DNA from: Paenibacillus radicis (ex Xue et al. 2023)
GTDB lineage: Bacteria > Bacillota > Bacilli > Paenibacillales > NBRC-103111
Assembly: GCF_024722015.1 (NCBI RefSeq)
Contig: NZ_JANQBD010000002.1
Location: 1 to 64,000, forward strand
DNA length: 64,000 nucleotides
Direction of reading: 5' to 3'
Numbering within the stretch: the stretch's first letter is position 1; every line of letters begins with the position of its first letter. This document shows positions 1 through 9,180 of this stretch, piece by piece. The translations under genes and the position numbers were made by a program. The notes under the pieces are model-generated. The model worked only from the letters and a program-made list of their open reading frames with translations. It was not told the origin of the DNA and did no database searches.

Positions 1-154
1 TTCATAGTAGAGCGTCCTCCTGGATGATGGGATTTAAAGGGCTTTGACCCGTTGCGTACTCCCATCGTACCGAGGCGCTTGTTTTTTTGCAAAGCTCAAA
101 AATAACGCTCTACAGGAATGCTAACGTGTCCTCTTAGTTTAGCAACCGTTTTCT

Positions 155-1195
155 CTACATCGTTGTATTTTTTCTCGCCGAAGTAACAGCTAAATTGCTA
201 AACTCTTGTAAAAAATCGTTGTGGTCGCGCTCGTTATCTGCGTAATTTCCTTTCTCCTGATTTGACATACGTACTACTACTAGATCTAAATCTGGAACAA
301 CTAAAACTAGAGGACCGTATGAACCCACAATTTCATATGAATTTTGTGGTACATTTTTCCCCATTGAACATTGTGATGATTCACCATCCTTAACGAACCA
401 CAGGCAGCCGTTTCGTGGAAGCCCCTCAGATAATTCAATTGGCGATTGTACAGCAATGGCGTTCCTAATAATGATTTCAGGAACAATGGATTTGCCGTTG
501 ATGATACCTAATTTCAAATGCAGATATCCCCAATAAGCTAGTTCCCTTGCTGAAACAAATAAATTCCCTTGACTCCCGTCAGTGTTAGAACGAACACGTA
601 CATAAGCGCTTTCACCACTAATAATAGGTACGAGCTGTTCTGAAACAGCACTACGATAACCTGTTTCTGTCCATCCTAATGGTTCAAATATCTTTTCATG
701 CAGTAAATTAATATATGGTTTTCCTAAAGTATTACTGATTATTGTTTGCAGTAATCTAATGCCCACACTGTTATAATCCCAATCCGTACCTGGTTTAAAA
801 ATTCTCGATATATGACCCTCTTTTTCTGATAGCCCGTGGGTATAAGTTAATAAGTTTCTAATTGTGACGCCTTCTAAAGCAGCCCTTTCACTATCACTAA
901 CCTGTAAATATTTCAATACATAATCGTCGAAAGAATGGATTTTCCCCTGATAGAATGCCCACGCCGCTGCAAGTCCAAGGTAACTTTTTCGAACAGAGGC
1001 AACGTTAAATTGCGAATCCGCTCCAGTTTTGCGTGCTGCCTCGTCAAAGGAATGAGTACCGCTGTAAATTTCAGCAACGATATGGTCATTTTGAATGGCA
1101 AATAGCGCACATGCCGAGGCAGCATTCAATTTACTAATTTGCTCAACATAAGACATCAGATTGTCAAAGCTAGAATTTATCTTTCTCTTCAGCAT
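155..1195 (-). CDS. Beta-lactamase-fold serine hydrolase
   Basis: This 346-residue protein belongs to the class C beta-lactamase/penicillin-binding-protein-like serine hydrolases (D-alanyl-D-alanine carboxypeptidase, esterase or peptidase activities in the family). The nucleophile motif is SVRK at residues 67-70 (SxxK). A YNS motif at 141-143 fits the second catalytic motif (YxN-like). A GSYG segment near residue 293 sits where the KTG/HxG motif is expected. No signal peptide is visible, so the protein may be cytoplasmic. AGAGGGG lies upstream of the ATG. It is a single gene, and its natural substrate cannot be told from sequence. Confidence 0.85.
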   Translation of the reverse strand: MLKRKINSSFDNLMSYVEQISKLNAASACALFAIQNDHIVAEIYSGTHSFDEAARKTGADSQFNVASVRKSYLGLAAAWAFYQGKIHSFDDYVLKYLQVSDSERAALEGVTIRNLLTYTHGLSEKEGHISRIFKPGTDWDYNSVGIRLLQTIISNTLGKPYINLLHEKIFEPLGWTETGYRSAVSEQLVPIISGESAYVRVRSNTDGSQGNLFVSARELAYWGYLHLKLGIINGKSIVPEIIIRNAIAVQSPIELSEGLPRNGCLWFVKDGESSQCSMGKNVPQNSYEIVGSYGPLVLVVPDLDLVVVRMSNQEKGNYADNERDHNDFLQEFSNLAVTSARKNTTM

Positions 1196-1364
1196 CGCAT
1201 AAACGCCCCTCTAGAATAAAATAAAAATCACCCATTTTCTCTAGAGTATACCACTTATAAAATTAGAATTTGATATATCTCTGCTAAACATGCTTAATAC
1301 GCGGAAATGACTGGGCCGCCACATTCATGGTGGAACCGCAACCTCCTTATTGGGTGAAACTCAA

Positions 1365-1703
1365 TCAAGCCAGAACTTCGACCATAAATCCACCCGGGGA
1401 TTGAACATAGAATGTCCAACCATGCGACCTTTGTGGTGGCTTCACATCAAACCCATCATCTTTCAGACGTTGATTGATCTCGTTCACCCGCTCTTCGCTC
1501 TCCTGAATGAAGCCGATATGAAAGGTCTTAGGATAACTGACTTGAGCACCGCTCATCAAGGTAAGCACTAATCCGTGGTTGTCAGATAGTACAGCGAATG
1601 AATTACCTCGCGTGCTCCCGGTTTTTAGTTCGAAATATTTCTCCAAGAACTCTCGAGTCGCTTTAACGTCGTTGACCGTGAGATTAAGATGGTTTAATTT
1701 CAT
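1365..1703 (-). CDS. VOC (glyoxalase/bleomycin-resistance fold) protein
   Basis: A 112-residue single-domain VOC protein. It begins MKLNHLNLTVNDV, the usual first beta strand with a metal-ligand His at residue 5. A further His lies in the FHIGF segment near residue 82, and the protein ends GGFMVEVLA with the terminal Glu ligand. Family members are metal-dependent lyases or dioxygenases, or drug-binding proteins; the substrate cannot be predicted. Length is typical for a one-module VOC protein that dimerises to form its active site. It stands alone between a serine hydrolase and the anti-sigma factor gene. Confidence 0.85.
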   Translation of the reverse strand: MKLNHLNLTVNDVKATREFLEKYFELKTGSTRGNSFAVLSDNHGLVLTLMSGAQVSYPKTFHIGFIQESEERVNEINQRLKDDGFDVKPPQRSHGWTFYVQSPGGFMVEVLA

Positions 1704-1819
1704 AAGTTACAACTCCTTCATATGATACTGAGATACTTCAAAAATTAATTCCAGCATCCATATTTTAACACAAGCATCATGTTGTCAATATTATATTCGC
1801 TTGCTCGATTTACACAAAA

Positions 1820-3139
1820 CTATTTTTTGATCCCTACAGGAATAGATATGGTCTTGTCGTAGGTTTTAATATAGTGATATCCGTTCAACAGCAAGTATTC
1901 TGGAGAGTCAAATGTATTAAAAGAATACGTCTGCTCCCACAAGATATTACCGTTCTTAAGATCCCACGGGCGTGAAGAGGAAATGGATGATACGGGTACT
2001 GCGATACCACCCGCTTGAACAGATAAATTTCCCGTTTCCAGGATTGTAAATTGTTGTCTAGCGATTACGATATCATACCCTGTATCGGTTTTTGTGACGC
2101 TTCGAATCCATATCTTTTCACTTCCAATTTTTATGGATTGGTCCGATGGTGAGGCTAGTGAGATAGATTCTTCAACTTTCTGATAGCCGGCGAAATTTTC
2201 AAGTACAAGTTCAACAGTCTCAATCTTGTCTGTCGGAAGCACATCATATTCAAGTTCAAATCCCGGGAAGCCTTTTTCGCCGAGACGATCCGAACTCATT
2301 CCCCATGATTTCAATTCTGTTCCATTCACATAAAGCTTTGTTTCAGCTGAAAATCTCGGGAACTTCTCATAATCCATTTCATAGTGTCCCTTCACGATGG
2401 TTGAAGTTGGTGAAGCCGTAATGGAGTCATAGTGCACAGTTCCCTGATCGACAGGAATGGATTTTGAAATGTCCTTTTTAAGCATACTGTTCATCGCTTT
2501 ATTCGCTTCAAACTTGAAAGAGATCGGATATGACGCCTGTTCCCCGTTATCTAACCGCTCACTGAATGTGACGGTTAATGTTCTGGAGAATGGACTAACC
2601 GGCTTGAATTTATATACTCCCTCGTAGTGGGTCTCGTCTTTGCTATAATTTCCATTTCCTTCTTTCGGATCTGAATCAGTCAAGAACCCTTGCATTTTAC
2701 CCACGCCGTAACGAGATGTACCATTATCTCTAAATACGGAGCCTGTGAGTCGATCAATGGTGTAATACATTAACAATGCGTTATCGTCCGCGATAACCCC
2801 ATTGATGGTAATGATAGTGCCGTCATTAAGTGTTTTGCTTTTGTTGATCGTTTGTCCGTATCCTTGCTCCGCCACTTCAGGAAAGCTCAGAGAGCTCAGC
2901 TCGATTTTATTAAACAACTTACCTCCGTAATAAGCAAATGCAGGAAATTGATAGGTACCTACAATCAGAAGGAATGCTGCAACTGATGATGTAACCCATT
3001 TCATTGCTCTATTCGTGTTTCTTTTCTTAGTGGGGACATGCTCAAGTGCAATTCGAAGTATGCCCTCAAGTTCTGACGGAGCCTGTACGATATTCATGGT
3101 CTGTTTGTGCACCTGTAATCTCTCCTCGACCGTTTTCAT
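1820..3139 (-). CDS. DUF4179 membrane anti-sigma factor
   Basis: A 439-residue protein with a cytoplasmic N-terminus of about 45 residues, one membrane segment (about 47-67, rich in Ala, Phe, Leu and Val) and a large extracellular part of the DUF4179/DUF5643 type. In Bacillales such proteins are encoded just after an ECF sigma factor and sequester it at the membrane. That arrangement holds here: the gene overlaps the end of the sigma gene by 74 nt. I chose the ATG at 3139 because GGGGGTGATC sits at proper spacing; the ATG at 3154 lacks a good site. The extracellular ligand or stress is unknown. Confidence 0.85.
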   Translation of the reverse strand: MKTVEERLQVHKQTMNIVQAPSELEGILRIALEHVPTKKRNTNRAMKWVTSSVAAFLLIVGTYQFPAFAYYGGKLFNKIELSSLSFPEVAEQGYGQTINKSKTLNDGTIITINGVIADDNALLMYYTIDRLTGSVFRDNGTSRYGVGKMQGFLTDSDPKEGNGNYSKDETHYEGVYKFKPVSPFSRTLTVTFSERLDNGEQASYPISFKFEANKAMNSMLKKDISKSIPVDQGTVHYDSITASPTSTIVKGHYEMDYEKFPRFSAETKLYVNGTELKSWGMSSDRLGEKGFPGFELEYDVLPTDKIETVELVLENFAGYQKVEESISLASPSDQSIKIGSEKIWIRSVTKTDTGYDIVIARQQFTILETGNLSVQAGGIAVPVSSISSSRPWDLKNGNILWEQTYSFNTFDSPEYLLLNGYHYIKTYDKTISIPVGIKK

Positions 3140-3668
3140 AACGATCACCCCCAATCATGGCTTTCAGTTTTTGTATGCCTTTCGATATTCTTGATTTAAT
3201 TGTGCCAACCGGTGCACCGGTCATGTCCGCAATCGTCTGATACGGAAGATCATGTACGAAACGAAGTTCGATCGCTTCCCGCTGCCGTGTATTCAGATTA
3301 GAGAGCAGCACCTGCATGTCCATCTCGGACTCCGTATATCGATATGGATTATTGGCAGTTAATGCAGCAAGTGATGCTTCTCGCTCGTCTCCTAGTGGAA
3401 GAAATCGTTCCTTTTTCTTGAGGATGGTTTTGCAACGATTGACGAGAATGGTTTTGCTCCAGCTGTAAAAGACTTCACTCTTTTGCAATTGATCCAATTT
3501 TTCATAAAGCGTAACAATCATATCGGCCATAGCATCCATCGCGTCATGCTCATTTCTCATGTAGCTGTAGGCAAGACGATAATAAGCGTCCTGATCGGCT
3601 ATGATTAGTTGTAATAAAGCTTCCTTGTTGCCTTTTTGGGCTTGTTTGACAAGACGGCTTACATCCAT
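3066..3668 (-). CDS. ECF-type RNA polymerase sigma factor
   Basis: A 200-residue sigma-70 family factor. Region 2 covers about residues 10-80, with the motif KSEVFYSWSKTILVNRC. Region 4 (about 120-170) contains LNTRQREAIELRF and the helix-turn-helix TIADMTGAPVGTIKSRI. The ATG at 3668 follows GGGGTGAG; upstream in-frame ATGs lack a ribosome-binding site. The tail of about 30 residues after region 4 is encoded within the start of the anti-sigma gene, so the two are translationally linked. It probably directs transcription of its own operon plus unknown targets, and is released by its membrane partner. Confidence 0.9.
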   Translation of the reverse strand: MDVSRLVKQAQKGNKEALLQLIIADQDAYYRLAYSYMRNEHDAMDAMADMIVTLYEKLDQLQKSEVFYSWSKTILVNRCKTILKKKERFLPLGDEREASLAALTANNPYRYTESEMDMQVLLSNLNTRQREAIELRFVHDLPYQTIADMTGAPVGTIKSRISKGIQKLKAMIGGDRYENGRGEITGAQTDHEYRTGSVRT

Positions 3669-3726
3669 ATTCTCACCCCTTTTCATAGATAAGAGATCGC
3701 AGAGGTTATTAAAGTTCATTTTGCGC

Positions 3727-3788
3727 AAAAAAATCTCCACAACCAAGTCATAGGGACGTTATCCGATCCCTATGACTTGGTTGCGGAG
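3727..3788 (-). terminator. Long hairpin terminator, 22-bp arms
   Basis: Arms 3735-3756 and 3767-3788 are complementary over 22 bp with a single mismatch and a 10-nt loop. On the minus strand the hairpin is followed by a run of seven T, so it reads as a rho-independent terminator of the serine hydrolase gene at 3919-5226. It ends only about 60 nt before the sigma-factor start, so the sigma promoter must lie within or just after it. Confidence 0.75.
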
Positions 3789-3918
3789 GTATATGAAATC
3801 AATAATACTGTATCCCATATTCGGAGTCGAAGGAATAACCTCCCCCCCCCACGTTTCTAATTTGGTTAGGGAAATCTGCTCACCTGTCTCGGCGTCATAG
3901 GCTCATGTTCCGTCAATT

Positions 3919-5226
3919 CTACGATGGACTGATCTTGTAGAGTGTGTGCCTTTTGCCCAAATAATCGGTGTATTCAACATACTCTATTTCTCTAGATGCT
4001 GCATAATGAAATACAAGCTGTTCACTAATCATTTCAGTTATAAAAGTTGTCTTGGTTGAGTTGTGACTTACTGGAACTAATTTGAATTTATATAACACAT
4101 CGTACATTTTAGGGACAGTTAGATACAGCTCGTTATTTTTTAATGATACGTCTAACACTTTATTCGTCCCATTTTCAATCATGTACTTACCTACTTTGGA
4201 ATCTTTATTGTTCAATTGGATTGGCTCAGCTGGAAGTGGCAATGAAACGTTACCCTCAAAAATAGTCTTGGCAATTTCTCTGCTTAAATGAGTTACAGGA
4301 ACAACACTCATGTTACTCAAAAAGATTACAGTAACTTGTTCGTCTACAAATCTTAGGAAATCGCAAAAATAACCGCTAATATCTCCAAAATGATTCACGC
4401 ATTTCCTGTCCCATACTTCTGAAACCATCCATCCACATGCATACGAGCCGAGATATGGAGTAAACATTCTGTCCATCAGTTCATTATTAAGGAGTCTGGA
4501 TGTTGTTAAGGCCTTATCCCAGATAAACAAATCTTCCGTCGTAGAGTATAAACCATAGGCTCCTAATGGAAATGACATGTCCGTATATGCTGGGCGAATC
4601 GGTTCTTCATAAAATGAATAGCCAGAAGCAATATCTGAAACAAGCTTTACACCATCATCACAGCCAGTATTATACATACCCAACGGTAGACAAATTTGAT
4701 CCTTAATATAACTGGAATAGGGCATCCCTGAGACTGTTTCAATAATTGCCGTTAGCAACGCATATCCAGAGTTTGAATACCCAAACCTGCTTCCTGGCTC
4801 GAAGTCCAATTCACTTGCTTTGAATGAGTTAATAAGTTTTTCCAAGGTCGAAGGAAGTCTCATTTTATGAGACCAAAAATCAGGAAAACTTGTATAATTG
4901 GGAATGCCAGATGTATTCGTTAAGCAATGAAAAATTGAAATCCGATCACCGTTCGGGTAATAAGGTAAATATTTGCCAACAAAATCGTTTATGTTCAAAT
5001 TTTTCTTCTCGTGTAATTGAAATATGCTCATAGCTGTGAAGCCCTTAGTAATAGAACCAATTGGGAATTTAGTAGTAGATGTATTTGGCACCTTATGTTC
5101 CCAATTCGCTATTCCAAAGCCTTTACTCATAATGATTTTCTCGTTACAAGCTATTAATATGGATCCATTCAAGTATCCGTTTTGATCGTATGCTTCCATC
5201 CATTTACTTATCCGTTCTAGGAGCAT
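3919..5226 (-). CDS. Beta-lactamase-fold serine hydrolase
   Basis: A 435-residue serine hydrolase of the penicillin-binding-protein/class C type. All three motifs are readable: SITK at 58-61, YSN at 150-152 and HFG near residue 279 (the HxG variant of KTG). A C-terminal extension of about 110 residues after the catalytic domain resembles the lipocalin-like DUF3471-type tails of related peptidases, though I cannot assign it firmly. There is no signal peptide. The ATG at 5226 follows GGAGGG. It is a single-gene unit, followed by a strong hairpin terminator. The substrate is unknown. Confidence 0.87.
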   Translation of the reverse strand: MLLERISKWMEAYDQNGYLNGSILIACNEKIIMSKGFGIANWEHKVPNTSTTKFPIGSITKGFTAMSIFQLHEKKNLNINDFVGKYLPYYPNGDRISIFHCLTNTSGIPNYTSFPDFWSHKMRLPSTLEKLINSFKASELDFEPGSRFGYSNSGYALLTAIIETVSGMPYSSYIKDQICLPLGMYNTGCDDGVKLVSDIASGYSFYEEPIRPAYTDMSFPLGAYGLYSTTEDLFIWDKALTTSRLLNNELMDRMFTPYLGSYACGWMVSEVWDRKCVNHFGDISGYFCDFLRFVDEQVTVIFLSNMSVVPVTHLSREIAKTIFEGNVSLPLPAEPIQLNNKDSKVGKYMIENGTNKVLDVSLKNNELYLTVPKMYDVLYKFKLVPVSHNSTKTTFITEMISEQLVFHYAASREIEYVEYTDYLGKRHTLYKISPS

Positions 5227-5343
5227 ACGAAGTTTCCCTCCTCGGGGTCAAGAGTCATCAACTACAAGATAACCAAACTGCAACGTAATAGTTAGAAGTT
5301 TTAATAACAATATTACCACAATATGGGCCATAGGCTGAACAAA

Positions 5344-5440
5344 TCTGCCCGTTTCAGGAGGTTTATAGAGTTCTTGTCGAAGTAATCCGGAAATAAAAGA
5401 AGAAGAGCTTCTGTCGTGCAAAGCTCCTCAACTATAGTTT
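5344..5440 (-). repeat. Dispersed hairpin repeat acting as terminator
   Basis: A member of the intergenic repeat family seen about fifteen times in this window. It has a TCTGCCCGTTT box at 5344 and, after an A-rich spacer, an imperfect hairpin (GAAGAGCTT ... AAGCTCCTC) followed by AACTATAGTTT. Read on the minus strand it is a stem followed by TCTTTTATTT, about 70 nt downstream of the binding-protein gene that ends at 5494, so it probably ends that operon. Confidence 0.6.
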
Positions 5441-5493
5441 ACACTTTAGTCATCTGATTTTTTTGTTCTAGTAACCACAAAAAGCCGTTCGCA

Positions 5494-7068
5494 TTACTTT
5501 GCCGTTTTATTCATGAAGTCGACGTATTCTTTCTCCGCATCAGCGGTTGCCGGATACCATTCCTTCTCCAGGAAATCTTTCAATTGCTGCTGTGTAACTC
5601 CGCCCGTAATGTATTTCATCTCCTGCTCATCCTTCTTCTTAACGATATCGGGAATGCTGCTGTTCAAGTTCAAAATCTTCGGAGATCTTACCGCAGGGAC
5701 GTTCACCGTTTTCATTCCTTTTAAGGCAGCTTCCGTTTGTTCCTTGAATTTATTTACTTTCTCCGCAGTATCGGCTCCCTCGATAATCGCGCCATTGCCA
5801 TCAATTGCGTTAGCAATGGTCATGTAAGTGCTTGTCAGAGTAGCTAGCTTTGCGGCTTCCTCCGGTGTTCTCGTAATGTTTTTCGTAGCCGGATCATAGC
5901 TGTCGAACGTGACCCCTTTTACCCCAAGCTGGAATAGGGTGTTGGCTTCCACTGTATTGCCCCAATCCAGGAATTTCAGTACGGCATCCGCGTTTTTGGA
6001 CGATTTGGAAATCATCCATCCGCCCCACGTAGCAGGAGTCACCCAATCCGAAGCAACCCCGGTACTGTCCTTTAATACGCCGTGGTACGTATATTTTTTA
6101 TCCGATTCCTTCTCCTTCGACAGGTTGGCCATCACCGCGTATTGATGCGCGTAGATCATACCAATCTTGTTCTGATTCAGTTTATCCTGGTCGACATAAA
6201 TTTTGTTGATCAAAAATTCCGGATCGATCAGCTTTTCATCGTTCAATTGCTTCAGATAAGTGAGGTACGGGAGGTAACCGGACATTTTCTCCCGGATTTT
6301 ATATGCTCCATCCGTATCCTTCACTCCATTCACCACCGGAAGGGCAAAGGCCGAGGCAAGGAAATTAGATGCGTTCCAGATCGTATTAGCGGCTAAGGAC
6401 GGATTGGAGAAGCTCAAGCAATAGGTATCCGCCTTCCCATTGCCGTCCGGATCGTTCTTCGCGAACGCTTGACATACTTTCGTGAACTCGTCCAATGTTG
6501 TAGGCGCTTTTAAATTCAACTTGTCAAGCCACTGCTGATTGATCATATAGCCCCAATGATTGACGATATTCGGCCGTGGAATTAAGTATGTTTTACCGTC
6601 GTTAACGGATTTGACGCTGTCCCACATTTCCTTCGTAATGTTCTTGGTCAGATTCGGGTATTTGGAAATTTTATCGTCGAGCGGCATAAGCAGGCCGTTC
6701 TTAGCCCACGTTTCCATATTGGCGTCCGCGCCGCCCCAGTTATAGATGAGGTCCGGCAAATCACCCGAAGCCATCAGCACCTGCAACTTATCGACGTAGT
6801 TGTTAATCGGCGGAGCTTCAATGGATAGCTTCACATTAGCCAATTTCTCCGCTTGTGCGATAACAGGGTTGTTCTCGAATACAATCCCTGCGTTCACCCT
6901 GTTGAACATTTTAATGGTGACCGGTGCGCTTGTGCTTGTACCCGAGCCGCTTCCGCTTGCCTGTTCATTCTTGGGGCTTTCGCCTCCTTGACTGCAGCCT
7001 ACCAGAGCAGAACCCAACAGCGACAGACTGAGGAGCGAACCTGCCATATTTTTACCCGCCTTTTTCAT
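5494..7068 (-). CDS. Lipoprotein sugar-binding protein of ABC importer
   Basis: A 524-residue extracellular solute-binding protein, family 1 (LplA/YtcQ-like). A lipoprotein signal peptide ends in LVGC, followed by a Gly/Ser-rich linker. The segment DPDGNGKADTY near residue 205 is characteristic of large oligosaccharide-binding proteins of Paenibacillus. It is the third gene of a permease-permease-binding-protein operon (67-nt gap to the upstream permease). I chose the ATG at 7068, 8 nt after GGGAG, over the GTG at 7077, which overlaps that site. Such importers lack an operon ATPase and usually share the global MsmX ATPase; none is encoded here. Confidence 0.9.
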   Translation of the reverse strand: MKKAGKNMAGSLLSLSLLGSALVGCSQGGESPKNEQASGSGSGTSTSAPVTIKMFNRVNAGIVFENNPVIAQAEKLANVKLSIEAPPINNYVDKLQVLMASGDLPDLIYNWGGADANMETWAKNGLLMPLDDKISKYPNLTKNITKEMWDSVKSVNDGKTYLIPRPNIVNHWGYMINQQWLDKLNLKAPTTLDEFTKVCQAFAKNDPDGNGKADTYCLSFSNPSLAANTIWNASNFLASAFALPVVNGVKDTDGAYKIREKMSGYLPYLTYLKQLNDEKLIDPEFLINKIYVDQDKLNQNKIGMIYAHQYAVMANLSKEKESDKKYTYHGVLKDSTGVASDWVTPATWGGWMISKSSKNADAVLKFLDWGNTVEANTLFQLGVKGVTFDSYDPATKNITRTPEEAAKLATLTSTYMTIANAIDGNGAIIEGADTAEKVNKFKEQTEAALKGMKTVNVPAVRSPKILNLNSSIPDIVKKKDEQEMKYITGGVTQQQLKDFLEKEWYPATADAEKEYVDFMNKTAK

Positions 7069-7135
7069 GTACAACACTCCCTGAATTATGAATGTATATT
7101 ACAACTGCAATGACGCAGCTATAAACGTAAGTCAA

Positions 7136-8008
7136 TCAGCCTTTGATGGAGCCGATAAGCATGCCCTTCATGAAGAACTTCTGCAGGAACGGATACACCA
7201 GAATAATCGGCAGCGAGGCAAAGATGATAATCGCCATCTTGATCGTAAAGACGGTCACCCCGGTGCTGTTCATATCCATTGCATCCTTTGCAAGGCCCCC
7301 GTCGTCGACCACCAGATCGCGCAGAATGAGCATGAGCGGCCATAGATCTCTTTTGGACGTATAAATGATAGCGGAGAAAAACGTATTCCATTGCGTCACT
7401 GCGTGAAAAATAACGAAAGTTGCAATCGCCGGCTTGGAGAGCGGAATGATGATCCGGCTGAGCACCGTAATTTCATTGGCCCCATCGATGAAGGCCGACT
7501 CTTCCAGACTCGGAGGAATGGCGCTGACAAAGTTTTTCATCAGGATCAGGTTGTAAGCGCTAAGCACCCCCGGCAGGATCATGCTCCACAATGTATTGTA
7601 GAGGTGCAGAGTCTTAATCAAATAGAAGTTTGGAATTAAGCCGCCATTGAAGAACATCGTAAAGGTAATGAGAATCAGGATGACATTACGTCCCTTAAGG
7701 TCCGTTTTGGATAGCGGGTACGCCGAGATGAGCAGCAGAGAGATGTTAAGCGCCACACCGATTACGGTGATCAGGATCGTATTTCTATACCCGGTCCACA
7801 TGACCTTCATTTGAAAAATTTGCTTGTACGCTCCAAACTCCAGTTGGCTCGGGATCAGCTTCAGCGGGTTGGCCAAATATTCGGAATACGGCGTTACCGA
7901 GAAGGATGCGACGTAAAAGAATGGGAATAAGCAAACCAGGGCGAATAACGAGATGGTGAAGTAATTGAACCAATCGAATGATTTATCTGCGAATGATCTA
8001 ATTTTCAT
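7136..8008 (-). CDS. Carbohydrate ABC transporter permease (LplC/YtcP type)
   Basis: A 290-residue inner-membrane permease with about six transmembrane segments. The EAA loop reads EESAFIDGANEITVLSRIIIP, the site that contacts the ATPase. The C-terminus PFLQKFFMKGMLIGSIKG is the usual end of this subfamily. It partners with the permease whose gene ends 4 nt upstream, and with the binding protein downstream, to import an oligosaccharide; which sugar is unknown. The very short gap between the two permease genes indicates coupled translation. Confidence 0.92.
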   Translation of the reverse strand: MKIRSFADKSFDWFNYFTISLFALVCLFPFFYVASFSVTPYSEYLANPLKLIPSQLEFGAYKQIFQMKVMWTGYRNTILITVIGVALNISLLLISAYPLSKTDLKGRNVILILITFTMFFNGGLIPNFYLIKTLHLYNTLWSMILPGVLSAYNLILMKNFVSAIPPSLEESAFIDGANEITVLSRIIIPLSKPAIATFVIFHAVTQWNTFFSAIIYTSKRDLWPLMLILRDLVVDDGGLAKDAMDMNSTGVTVFTIKMAIIIFASLPIILVYPFLQKFFMKGMLIGSIKG

Positions 8009-8012
8009 GCGA

Positions 8013-8936
8013 TTACCAAATCCCTTCTTCTTTCATTAGCTTGGCTATTTGATTGCTTATCAGCAGGAAGATTAAGCCAATCACAGAGGTAAACAGTCCG
8101 ACGGTCGTACCGAAGGAGAAGCGTCCGCCAAGAATACCGACTCTGTACGCATAGGTCTCAAATACTTCGGACACTTCCAAGTTCATTGGGTTCTGCAGGA
8201 CGAAGATTTGCTCAAAGCCATTACCCATGATGTGTCCGAGTCTAAGGATTAGCAGAACGACAATCGTCGATTTGATTCCCGGAAGCGTAATATACACTAT
8301 TTTCTGAATCCGATTAGCCCCGTCGATGCTAGCCGCTTCGTACAATTCCGAGTTGATTCCAGCAATGGCGGCGAGGTAGATGATGCTTCCCCAACCGGAT
8401 TCCTTCCAAATGCTGCTCAGGATGACCACGGGTCGGAAATAGTCTATATCAGCCAGAAAAAAGATCGGGTCCGTGCCGAATTTGCCGAGAAAAATGTTGA
8501 CGATTCCCCAGGTTGGCGACAGGAAGTTCACCAGAATGCCTCCGATAACTACCCAGGAGATGAAGTGAGGAAGGTAAATCAAGGTCTGGGCGACCCGCTG
8601 GTAAACAGCGCTGCGCAGCTCGTTGAGCAAAATCGCCAGGATGATTGGGAAGGGAAATCCGAATACCAATTGCAGTAGGCTAAGATAGAGTGAATTCCAA
8701 AACACCTTGTAGAAATCGCTCAAGCCAAACATGTACTTGAAGTTGTCCAGGCCAATCCAGGGACTGCCTAAAATGCCTTTGGCGAAGTTGAAATCCTTGA
8801 ACGCAATCAGTACACCATACATCGGGATGTAGTTAAATACAAAGAAATATACGACACAGGGAAGAAGCAGGATATATAAGTATTTCTTCTTATTCAAATA
8901 ATGAAGCGCACTTTTGGTAGACACGAATACTTTCAC
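8013..8936 (-). CDS. Carbohydrate ABC transporter permease (LplB type)
   Basis: A 307-residue permease with six predicted membrane segments. The N-terminal signature NYIPMYGVLIAFKDFN and the EAA loop YEAASIDGANRIQKIVYITL place it in the LplB/YtcP group. It is the first gene of the importer operon. The 244-nt region before it contains the terminator of the preceding regulator operon and a motif shared with the regulator promoter (9025-9050). The operon therefore appears to have its own promoter under control of the adjacent two-component system. Confidence 0.92.
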   Translation of the reverse strand: MKVFVSTKSALHYLNKKKYLYILLLPCVVYFFVFNYIPMYGVLIAFKDFNFAKGILGSPWIGLDNFKYMFGLSDFYKVFWNSLYLSLLQLVFGFPFPIILAILLNELRSAVYQRVAQTLIYLPHFISWVVIGGILVNFLSPTWGIVNIFLGKFGTDPIFFLADIDYFRPVVILSSIWKESGWGSIIYLAAIAGINSELYEAASIDGANRIQKIVYITLPGIKSTIVVLLILRLGHIMGNGFEQIFVLQNPMNLEVSEVFETYAYRVGILGGRFSFGTTVGLFTSVIGLIFLLISNQIAKLMKEEGIW

Positions 8937-9024
8937 CTCGGTTTAATCTGTATTTGTCGGAGTCGCGGGGATCTCACAGGACCATTGTATAATTTCAGCC
9001 CTCGAGCAACATCTATTAACTATG

Positions 9025-9050
9025 GAAAAATGGATATAATTTTTAGGTTT
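9025..9050. promoter_or_regulatory. Candidate operator shared with the kinase operon
   Basis: The 26 nt beginning GAAAAATGGATATAAT and ending TTTAGGTTT match 14335-14360 at 22 of 26 positions in the same orientation. One copy precedes the importer operon (89 nt from its first start codon); the other precedes the kinase/response-regulator operon. This is the arrangement expected for a binding site of the YesN-type response regulator encoded at 10862-12385. Confidence 0.5.
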
Positions 9051-9133
9051 GCGATGATCGTTTCATCCCTAAAGCAGCATCGGCATATCCAAGCACTATT
9101 GGTGCTCGTGCCTCTCGTTATTTCAATCGACAC

Positions 9134-9174
9134 AAAAAAATCAGCAGCCCGGATACCTATCCGTTCTGCTGATT
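9134..9174 (-). terminator. Rho-independent terminator of kinase-regulator-lipoprotein operon
   Basis: ATCAGCAG and CTGCTGAT arms (plus an inner GGATA/TATCC pairing) are followed on the minus strand by seven T residues, 7-15 nt after the stop codon of the binding-protein gene at 9181. This separates that operon from the downstream permease operon. Confidence 0.85.
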
Positions 9175-9180
9175 CCCACA

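Noticed and set aside
1..154. Inverted repeat GTAGAGCGT (7-15) / ACGCTCTAC (105-113) as a mobile-element end
   Set aside because: Only 9 bp, no transposase and no target duplication visible at the window edge.
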